12,658 nt of DNA from a bacterium UBP2_UBA4780 (GTDB lineage Bacteria > Edwardsbacteria > AC1 > EtOH8). Every line of letters begins with the position of its first letter. Position 1 is the stretch's first letter. A program made the translations under genes and the position numbers. The notes under the pieces are model-generated. The model was not told the origin of the DNA and searched no databases. It saw only the letters and a program-made list of their open reading frames with translations. The stretch lies in assembly GCA_002403115.1 (NCBI GenBank), contig DHHE01000030.1:1-12658 (forward strand). Reading direction: 5' to 3'. Positions 1-5,819 of the stretch are shown here, piece after piece.

Positions 1-651
1 GGCGTTGCACACAGGCCCAGGGCCTTCCTTTCTTGCGCCCTGGCCTTGCCCCCGGAGCTCAGATCCGAATTGCAGGGGTCCTACGGCTGCCCGGTCGTGG
101 ACCTCTACTCGCTCAACGAGACCGGGCCCATAGCCTTCTCCCGGCCCGGCGACCCGGGGATTTTCCAGATACTGCCGAACGACATATTCGTCGAAATAGT
201 AGACGAGCGCGGCAATAGCCTGCCGGACGGCCAGGCCGGGGAGATCTGCGTCACCGGCGGCCGCAACCCCTACCTGCCCCTGCTGCGCTACCGCACCGGC
301 GACCGGGGGTCGATGGTCCACGACCACGACAAAACAGACGACCCGGCCCCGCTCCTGAAACTGATCGACGCCCGAAAACCGGTGGTTTTCCGCGCCCCCT
401 CGGGCGGCCTCGTCAACCCCATCGACATCAGTCGCATCATCAGGCAGTACCCGGTGGCCCGCCACCAGTGCGTCCAAAGGAGGGACCTGTCGCTCCTGGT
501 CCGTCTGGAGTGCGCCGATTCGGGAACGTTCGGCGAGGGGCTGGCCCGGGAGCTGGGCGGGCTTTTTGGGGATGGGGCCAGGGTGGAGCTGGAACGGTCC
601 GATTTCGAAGGCGGGGGAGCGCCCGCCGCCTTCATCGCCGAGGGGGCGTGA
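1..651 (+). CDS. Acyl-adenylating enzyme, phenylacetate-CoA ligase (PaaK/CapK)-like, 5' truncated
   Basis: This is the C-terminal 216 residues of an ANL-superfamily AMP-forming ligase. The frame is open to the first base, so the start lies outside the window. Seen: a YSLNETG motif (nt 106-126), which corresponds to the adenylate-binding Y-x-x-x-E-T/S-G segment of PaaK-like enzymes, and RYRTGD (nt 286-303), whose Asp normally binds the AMP ribose. After these comes a small C-terminal lid domain ending at the TGA at 649-651. Family knowledge: such enzymes activate a carboxylic acid as acyl-AMP and usually pass it to CoA. The lid is divergent: the usual G-R-x-D hinge reads LIDARKP, and I see no obvious catalytic lysine motif near the end. 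The substrate cannot be told. The stop overlaps the GTG start of pnuC, so the two are probably translationally coupled. The class is well supported; the exact reaction is not. Confidence 0.8.
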   Translation, partial: GVAHRPRAFLSCALALPPELRSELQGSYGCPVVDLYSLNETGPIAFSRPGDPGIFQILPNDIFVEIVDERGNSLPDGQAGEICVTGGRNPYLPLLRYRTGDRGSMVHDHDKTDDPAPLLKLIDARKPVVFRAPSGGLVNPIDISRIIRQYPVARHQCVQRRDLSLLVRLECADSGTFGEGLARELGGLFGDGARVELERSDFEGGGAPAAFIAEGA

Positions 652-1337
652 CCGGGTTCATCGCCGGACTGTTCGACCTCAGGGTCGTCATGGTCGAGCT
701 TCTGGGCTACAGGCTCTCCTACCTGGAGTTCCTGGGCACGGCCACCGGCCTGGCCTGCGTCTGGCTGACGGCCCGGGAGAAGGTCTGGTGCTGGCCGGCG
801 GGGCTGGTCAACGCCGCCTTCTTCTTCGCGATGTTCTTCCAGCTGAGGCTCTACTCGGACATGCTGCTCCAGGTGTACTACCTGGGCACCAGCCTCTACG
901 GCTGGTGGCGCTGGACGCATCCCCCGACCCCCCGGGAGGCCAACCGAAAAAACCAGCTGAGGATCTCGGTCCTCGGGGGCAGGGACCGGCTGCTCCTCCT
1001 GGCCGCCTGCCTGGCCTCGATCGTCGCCTTCGGCGCCTTCATCGGCAACGTTCACGCCACTCTGCCGCGGCTCTTCCCGGAGCGGGCCGCCTTCCCCTAC
1101 GCCGACTCGGCGGTGGCGGTGCTTTCGGTCTTCGCCCAGTTCATCATGGCCCGGAAGAAGCTGGAATGCTGGCTGCTCTGGATTGCGGTCGACGCCCTGG
1201 CGCTCGTGATATATTTCCTCAAGGGCGCCAACCTGCTGGCCCTGGAGTACCTGGTGTTCGGCGGCATCGCCCTCTACGGCTTCCTGGGGTGGAGGAGGGA
1301 GCATCAAGGCTACAAGTCGACGGAGGCGACTGCGTGA
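648..1337 (+). CDS. pnuC: PnuC-family nicotinamide riboside transporter
   Basis: This 229-residue integral membrane protein is the usual length for PnuC, which carries nicotinamide riboside across the inner membrane; the cargo is held inside by phosphorylation. Family hallmarks are visible: YRLSYLEFLGTATGL near the N-terminus, WPAGLVN, then YSDMLLQVYYLG followed at once by the aromatic SLYGWWRW motif, and later hydrophobic segments consistent with the seven-helix PnuC fold. The GTG at 648 is chosen because it gives the E. coli-like distance before the first conserved motif, has GAGG at 640-643, and overlaps the upstream stop (GTGA). An ATG at 690 is the alternative and would shorten the N-terminus by 14 residues. 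The stop overlaps the nadR start in the same GTGA manner. The kinase next door supports nicotinamide riboside rather than another vitamin as substrate. Confidence 0.93.
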   Translation: MTGFIAGLFDLRVVMVELLGYRLSYLEFLGTATGLACVWLTAREKVWCWPAGLVNAAFFFAMFFQLRLYSDMLLQVYYLGTSLYGWWRWTHPPTPREANRKNQLRISVLGGRDRLLLLAACLASIVAFGAFIGNVHATLPRLFPERAAFPYADSAVAVLSVFAQFIMARKKLECWLLWIAVDALALVIYFLKGANLLALEYLVFGGIALYGFLGWRREHQGYKSTEATA

Positions 1338-2347
1338 GACAGGCGACGACCGGGCTGGTGATAGGCAAGTTCATGCCGCCGCACAACGGGCACCTGGCGC
1401 TCATCGAATTCGCCCGGCAGCGCTGCGGCAACCTCATCGTCCTGGTGGGAGCGCGGCCGGGGGAGCCCATCCCCGGCCCCCTGCGGCTGGAGTGGCTCAG
1501 GTCGCTGGCGGACGGGAACGGCAGGGTTCGGGTGGACTACACCGAGGACGACCTGCCGGAGGCGCCGGCAGCTGACAGGCGCGTGTCCAGGGCCTGGGCG
1601 GATTATCTGAAGCGGCGCTATCCTGATGTCGACGTCGTATTCAGCTCGGAGGCCTATGGCGGCTACCTGGCGGAGTTCATGGGGATATTGCACCTGCCTT
1701 TCGACCCCGGACGCAAGGCGCACGCCGTCTCGGGCACGGCCATCCGCGAGAATCCGCTCCGCCACTGGGGCCATCTCCCCCCGCCGGTGCGGGCGCATTA
1801 CGTCAAGAAGGTGTGCGTCTACGGGCCGGAGAGCACCGGCAAGACGGTGATGACGGAGCGCCTGGCGCGCCGGTTCAACACCGCCTTCGTCCCCGAGATG
1901 GCCCGGGTGCTGTTCCCGGACCGCATGCCCGCCCACGAGGGCGAGATGCGGGCGATAGCCGAGGCCCACGCCAGGGAGATAGTGAAGACGGCGCCGCAGG
2001 CCGACAGGGTCATGTTCGTCGACACCGACCACCTGACCACCAAGATATACTGGCAGGACATGTTCGGCCGGACGCCGGACTTCGAGCCGTGGATAGTCGA
2101 GGCCAATCGCCACGACCTCTACCTGCTGCTGGACATCGACGTCCCCTGGGTGGCCGACCCCCTGAGGGAGTCGGGGCAGCGCCGCGAGGAGCACCTGGCG
2201 CGCTTCCGGGCCGAGCTGGAGGAGGCCGGGCTGGAATACGCAATGATCGGCGGGGGCTGGGAGGAGCGGCAGCGCCGGGCCGGGGAGGAGGTCGTCGGAA
2301 GATGGCCGGATTTGAAGGAGCAGACGCAAGAGAACATAGGGGGATGA
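1334..2347 (+). CDS. nadR: Bifunctional NMN adenylyltransferase / ribosylnicotinamide kinase (NadR-type, no repressor domain)
   Basis: This 337-residue cytosolic enzyme has two domains. Residues about 7-150 are a nucleotidyltransferase with GKFMPPHNGH (11-20), the (H/T)xGH-type active site, and SGTAIR (133-138), the second signature. Residues about 160-337 are a P-loop kinase with GPESTGKT (164-171), then a VDTDHLTTKIYW segment and a DPLRESGQRREE segment that match the ribosylnicotinamide kinase domain of NadR. Known role: nicotinamide riboside to NMN, then NMN to NAD. The enterobacterial protein is about 410 residues because of an N-terminal helix-turn-helix repressor domain. That domain is absent here, so this copy should be an enzyme only. 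The GTG at 1334 is chosen because GGAGG lies 7 bases upstream (1322-1326) and it overlaps the pnuC stop. The frame stays open further upstream, but that stretch overlaps pnuC and looks non-coding. Confidence 0.94.
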   Translation: MRQATTGLVIGKFMPPHNGHLALIEFARQRCGNLIVLVGARPGEPIPGPLRLEWLRSLADGNGRVRVDYTEDDLPEAPAADRRVSRAWADYLKRRYPDVDVVFSSEAYGGYLAEFMGILHLPFDPGRKAHAVSGTAIRENPLRHWGHLPPPVRAHYVKKVCVYGPESTGKTVMTERLARRFNTAFVPEMARVLFPDRMPAHEGEMRAIAEAHAREIVKTAPQADRVMFVDTDHLTTKIYWQDMFGRTPDFEPWIVEANRHDLYLLLDIDVPWVADPLRESGQRREEHLARFRAELEEAGLEYAMIGGGWEERQRRAGEEVVGRWPDLKEQTQENIGG

Positions 2348-2354
2348 ACCAGCC

Positions 2355-3731
2355 ATGGGAAAATCGGCGATAATCGTCACGTCGGCCCTGCTGGCGGCCC
2401 TGATGGCCGGGAGCCTGGCCGCCCAAAGCCAGCCGGAGCGGCTTTACCGGGCCATCCTGAGCGAGGGCTTCCTCCACAAGAAGAGGGAGATGGGCCGGCA
2501 GCTGGGTCGGCTGGGCACGCTCGAGGCCAGGCAAGCCCTCCTCAAGCTGCTGGACGACGACCATTACTGGAACCAGTACGCCGCCGTCGACGGGCTGTTC
2601 CAGTACGACCAGCCGGAGGTCAGGCGCCGCCTGGTGCGCGAGATGATGGACAACCACATGGTGCGGAGCGAGATCGCCGGGGGCCTGAAGACCCGCATGC
2701 CCAGGTTCGCCGGGGAGGTGGCCGAGGCCTACGACCAGGAGGCCGACGCCAAGAAGCGGGAGAACCTGATGTCCGACGCGGCCGCCACCGGATCGAAGGA
2801 GGCCGAGGCCTTCCTCAAGTCAATAGTGGCCGACCAGTCATCGCCCGACCGGAGGAAGGCCGGAGGCTTGCTGGCCAAGGGCTATCCGGAAAATTACCAG
2901 TACTTCCTGGGGCTGGCGGACGACCCGGAGATGCGCATCGTGGCCCTGGGCTTCCTGGCGGAGAGGGGCAGCGCCCGCGACCTGCCGCTGTTCACCGGGA
3001 TCATCGACCGGGGGGGCGAGGACGCCGAGGTGGTGGTGGCCTACCAGGCGGTGGCCAAGTGGGGCGGCGCGGACCTCAGGGAGAAGACCTACCTGAAGGC
3101 GCTGGCCTCGGGCAACGAGGTGCTGGCCCGGGGGGGGATGGCCTCGTTCCGCGCCCTCTACAACCCGGAGGTCTCGGCCCGGCTCGGCCGGCTGGCCCGG
3201 CAGGCCAGGGAGCAGCGCACCCGGATGGCGGCCGGCGTCCGGATGGCCGAGCTGGGCAGGTCCGAGGCCGTTCCCTACCTGGTGCCGCTGCTGGACGAGT
3301 CGTACCGGGAGCACCAGTCGGCCACCTTCAACGCCATCGCCTCGGTGATGACCGCCGGCATCTGGACGGTGCTCGACGGCCTGAGCCAGAGCTTCAACCG
3401 CAAGAGCTTCGAGAACAGCCGGTCCTCCATCCTGGCCGGGCTGAGGCGCATCACCGGGGCCGACGCCGGCTCCGGCTACGAGTCCTGGAAGGACTGGGCG
3501 GTGCTTCACGGGCACGTCATCCGGGGGGAGAACGTGGTCCAGCTGCTGTTCTCCTCCTATCCGGGCAAGAGGGCCAGGGCGGCCGAGGCGGCGGCCGACT
3601 TGCTGGGCTTCAAGAACGCCAGGGATTATGCCGAGAAGCGCCGGGTGGGCGGCGGGGAGCACGACCTGGCCCTGGCTCTGGCCAGGGAGCTGGCGGAGAA
3701 GGGTTTCATGAATGACGTATCGTCCGAATGA
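2355..3731 (+). CDS. Secreted HEAT-repeat protein
   Basis: 458 residues. The N-terminus is a clear signal peptide: a lysine, a hydrophobic run (about residues 5-21) and a likely signal peptidase I site near SLAA-QS. The rest is almost wholly alpha-helical, with HEAT/PBS-lyase-like units such as LGRLGTLEARQALLKLLDDD, DGLFQYDQPEVRRRLVREMM and AELGRSEAVPYLVPLLDES. No catalytic motif was seen, so a scaffold or protein-binding role in the periplasm is inferred. It begins 7 bases after nadR, with the G-run at 2339-2343 as ribosome-binding site, so it is probably co-transcribed with the NAD salvage genes. Nothing in the sequence explains that link. The gene is certain and the fold class likely; the function is unknown. 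Confidence 0.87.
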   Translation: MGKSAIIVTSALLAALMAGSLAAQSQPERLYRAILSEGFLHKKREMGRQLGRLGTLEARQALLKLLDDDHYWNQYAAVDGLFQYDQPEVRRRLVREMMDNHMVRSEIAGGLKTRMPRFAGEVAEAYDQEADAKKRENLMSDAAATGSKEAEAFLKSIVADQSSPDRRKAGGLLAKGYPENYQYFLGLADDPEMRIVALGFLAERGSARDLPLFTGIIDRGGEDAEVVVAYQAVAKWGGADLREKTYLKALASGNEVLARGGMASFRALYNPEVSARLGRLARQAREQRTRMAAGVRMAELGRSEAVPYLVPLLDESYREHQSATFNAIASVMTAGIWTVLDGLSQSFNRKSFENSRSSILAGLRRITGADAGSGYESWKDWAVLHGHVIRGENVVQLLFSSYPGKRARAAEAAADLLGFKNARDYAEKRRVGGGEHDLALALARELAEKGFMNDVSSE

Positions 3732-3764
3732 TCGGTTAGAAAGCCGGTCGGAATACGCTGGAAA

Positions 3765-3784
3765 GGGCGCCTTGCGCTGCGCCC
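3765..3784 (+). promoter_or_regulatory. Small hairpin just before the TPR start
   Basis: The inverted repeat gggcgc (3765-3770) / gcgccc (3779-3784) has an 8-base loop and ends one base before the GTG at 3786. There is no T-run after it, so it is unlikely to be an intrinsic terminator. It could fold in the leader and affect translation of the TPR gene. With only six pairs in a GC-rich background, chance is possible. Confidence 0.2.
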
Positions 3785-3785
3785 G

Positions 3786-5021
3786 GTGATCGATCCAATG
3801 GCTCCGAGAATGCTTAAGCGACTGTATCAGCGACCTTCAGAATTGGAGTGGACGGTCCTGGCATCCAAACCAACGGCCTACTTCCCGCACAGGTTGCAGG
3901 TGGCCAGGGCCGAGGTCCTTTTCGACCTGGGTGACTGGGACCGGGCCGAGGCCGTCTGCCAGATGAGCCTGGAAACTCTGGAGGACGAAGGGGATGTCCG
4001 TTTGCAGGCCTCGTTCGAGAACCATCTAGGCAGGATAAAGGCCTTGAGGGGCGAGGGCGACCGGGCCGAAAGGCTGCTGGCCTCGGCTGCCGAGAGGTAC
4101 CGGCAGCTTAACGATGCTAAAGAGCAGGGAAGGGTCCAGGGCAACCTGGGCATGATATGGGAGCAGCGCGGCGATTTCGAACAAGCCATGGATTGCTACC
4201 AGCGGTGGCTGGAGCTGTCGCGACTCACTGGTTTCCTTCCGGGGGTGGCGGCCGCCAATGGAAATATCGGCATCCTGCACGCCAAAAGAGGCGACCTGAA
4301 GGGCGCCCTGGAGCGTTTCGACACCCTGTTGAAAATCTCCGAGGAGCTCGACGACCTCAAGGGCATAGTGCTGGCTTTGGGCAACCTGGGCCAAGCAAAC
4401 GTGCTCTTGGGCGAACTGGAACGAGCCGAAGTCTATCTTATGCGCAAGATCGAACTGGTGCGGCGGATGGGTGACCGGTTCCAACTCTGCCAGGCGATGG
4501 GCAGCCTGGGGGATGTCTGGCTCAGGAGAAAGCAGTACACAAAAGCGGAGACATGCTATCGGGATGTGATGGAGAACGCAGGCGCCCTGAGGAACCCGTC
4601 CTTCGCCTGCCAGGCCTACCGGATGATCGGAGAGGTTCGCCATTTAAACGGGGACAGCATAGGGGCGCTGGAGCATTACCGGGCTGCAAGCATGATAGCC
4701 AAGCAGACAGGAAATCGTCCGGCCCTGGCCGAAGTGGACAGGGCCACGGGGGTGTTGCTGCTGGGCCAGGGGAAAGCCGGCGAAGCAGCGGAACACCTGC
4801 GGAGTTCATTGGAGACGATCAGGACATCCGGAACCTCTATTCAGGTAGCCGAGGTCCTGGCCGATCTTTCCCGGGCGCTCCTTGAGCAGGGCGAGAAATC
4901 AGCGGCATATTCCGCGACCGTAGAGGCGTTGGGCATTGCCCGGGATGTCGGGGATAATGAACTGGCGGCTGAGCTTGTGGAAATCATGGCCCAGGCCGAC
5001 CTCCGGGAGAAAACTCCTTGA
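3786..5021 (+). CDS. TPR-repeat protein, probably cytosolic
   Basis: 411 residues, with no signal peptide or membrane segment. It is built from about nine to ten tetratricopeptide units of roughly 40 residues, typical of TPR_12-like arrays. Examples are QGNLGMIWEQRGDFEQAMDC, NGNIGILHAKRGDLKGALER, LGNLGQANVLLGELERAEVY and MGSLGDVWLRRKQYTKAETC, each with the small-x-x-LG pattern in helix A and A/E-A in helix B. Such arrays bind partner proteins; none is identifiable here. The start is uncertain. The first candidate is GTG 3786, with ATG 3798 and ATG 3810 as alternatives, and none has a good Shine-Dalgarno sequence. The frame is the same as the HEAT gene and is separated from it by that gene's TGA. 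By eye it uses more A/T-ending codons than its neighbours, which may mean a different origin or lower expression. It is not obviously part of the upstream operon. Confidence 0.85.
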   Translation: MIDPMAPRMLKRLYQRPSELEWTVLASKPTAYFPHRLQVARAEVLFDLGDWDRAEAVCQMSLETLEDEGDVRLQASFENHLGRIKALRGEGDRAERLLASAAERYRQLNDAKEQGRVQGNLGMIWEQRGDFEQAMDCYQRWLELSRLTGFLPGVAAANGNIGILHAKRGDLKGALERFDTLLKISEELDDLKGIVLALGNLGQANVLLGELERAEVYLMRKIELVRRMGDRFQLCQAMGSLGDVWLRRKQYTKAETCYRDVMENAGALRNPSFACQAYRMIGEVRHLNGDSIGALEHYRAASMIAKQTGNRPALAEVDRATGVLLLGQGKAGEAAEHLRSSLETIRTSGTSIQVAEVLADLSRALLEQGEKSAAYSATVEALGIARDVGDNELAAELVEIMAQADLREKTP

Positions 5022-5047
5022 CTTTACTCCCCGTTTCGTAGTAAATT
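5018..5047 (+). promoter_or_regulatory. Candidate sigma70-type promoter for the CsgG-like gene
   Basis: TTGACT (5018-5023, five of six to consensus), an 18-base spacer, then TAAATT (5042-5047, four of six). It begins inside the last codons of the TPR gene, in an AT-rich patch that stands out from the GC-rich surroundings. It lies 50 bases upstream of the ATG at 5097, a sensible leader length. Motif match only. Confidence 0.38.
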
Positions 5048-5086
5048 TATCAAGCGCCGCAAGAAGATGCAAAGCAAATATACAAA

Positions 5087-5092
5087 AGGAGC
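5087..5092 (+). promoter_or_regulatory. Ribosome-binding site fixing the CsgG-like start
   Basis: An AAGGAG-type Shine-Dalgarno lies about 5 bases before ATG 5097. It favours this start over the in-frame ATG at 5067, which has no such motif and would put polar residues before the signal peptide. Confidence 0.6.
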
Positions 5093-5096
5093 GACC

Positions 5097-5807
5097 ATGA
5101 GACAAACGGCCGTGCTGGCCAGCATGTGCCTGCTGGCCTCCGTGCTCTGTCCCCCGATGCTGTGGGCCCAGGAGGCCGCACCTCGGACAGGCTCGGCGCA
5201 AGCGCGCACCTCGGTGGCCATCCTGGAGCTGGAGCCCAAGGGGGTGCCCGAGGTCGAGGTCTCGGCCCTGTCCGACCGCCTGCGCTCGGAACTACTGAAC
5301 ACCGGCTCCTTCGACGTCATGGAACGGGGCAAGATGCAGGAGGTGCTCAAGGAGCAGGGATTCCAGCAGTCGGGGGCCTGCAACACCGACGCCTGCGCGG
5401 TGGAGGTGGGCCAGCTGATCGGGGTGGAGAGGATGATCGCCGGCTCCCTGGGCAGGGTGGGCCGGACCTACACCGTCAACCTGCGGCTGATCAGCGTCAA
5501 GACCGGGCGGATAGAGCGCAGCGTCACCCGCGACTACGCCGGAGAGATAGACAAGCTGCTGACATCCGAGATGAAGCAGGTGGCCCAGGTGCTGGCGGCC
5601 TCGGCCGCGGGAAAGCAGGTATCGCCCCAGGCCAAGGCCCCGGCCATGTCCAAACCCATCTACAAGAAATGGTGGTTTTTCGCCGGGCTGGGAACCCTGG
5701 CCGCCGGCGGCGCGGCCGCCGCGTTGCTGGGCGGCTCGTCGGATAGCGACGGGACGACCACACCGCCCGAGGACACCACCATACCGCTGCCGCCGGCGCG
5801 GCCGTAA
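5097..5807 (+). CDS. CsgG-like exported envelope protein with C-terminal membrane segment
   Basis: 236 residues. The N-terminus is a signal peptide (RQTAVLASMCLLASVLC, then cleavage probably near LWA-QEA); the Cys at the end of the hydrophobic run is not in a good lipobox. The middle has the CsgG/HfaB/LpoB-type alpha/beta fold pattern: SVAILELEPKG, SALSDRLRSELLNTG, FDVMERGKMQEVLKEQGF, then IGVERMIAGSLGRVGRTY and VNLRLISVKTGRIERS. A Cys pair (C95-x4-C100) lies in between. Residues about 192-213 are a hydrophobic, Ala/Gly-rich probable transmembrane helix after KPIYKK, followed by an acidic Thr/Pro tail. Family relatives build outer-membrane secretion channels (CsgG) or activate envelope enzymes (LpoB); which applies is unknown. 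Its stop lies in the Shine-Dalgarno of the next gene, so the pair is surely co-translated. The fold family is likely; the role is inferred. Confidence 0.8.
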   Translation: MRQTAVLASMCLLASVLCPPMLWAQEAAPRTGSAQARTSVAILELEPKGVPEVEVSALSDRLRSELLNTGSFDVMERGKMQEVLKEQGFQQSGACNTDACAVEVGQLIGVERMIAGSLGRVGRTYTVNLRLISVKTGRIERSVTRDYAGEIDKLLTSEMKQVAQVLAASAAGKQVSPQAKAPAMSKPIYKKWWFFAGLGTLAAGGAAAALLGGSSDSDGTTTPPEDTTIPLPPARP

Positions 5808-5812
5808 GGAGG
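5806..5812 (+). promoter_or_regulatory. Strong Shine-Dalgarno of the large secreted protein
   Basis: AAGGAGG, 7 bases before ATG 5820. Its first two bases are the last two of the TAA stop of the CsgG-like gene, so a terminating ribosome is placed directly on the next start. This is the best-matched ribosome-binding site in the window. Confidence 0.75.
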
Positions 5813-5819
5813 CAAGACG

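Noticed and set aside
566..1333. An upstream in-frame extension of nadR by about 256 codons
   Set aside because: The translation there is Arg/Pro/Gly-rich and overlaps pnuC in another frame. The GTG at 1334 has a Shine-Dalgarno and gives the normal N-terminus.
288..2380. Long minus-strand open frames (339 and 356 codons) opposite pnuC and nadR
   Set aside because: They are anti-sense to genes with clear family motifs, their translations are Pro/Gly/Arg/His-rich low-complexity, and such frames are expected in high-GC DNA.
5097..5180. A lipoprotein signal on the CsgG-like protein
   Set aside because: The cysteine after the hydrophobic run is preceded by S-V-L, which does not fit the L-[AST]-[GA]-C lipobox; a signal peptidase I site further on fits better.
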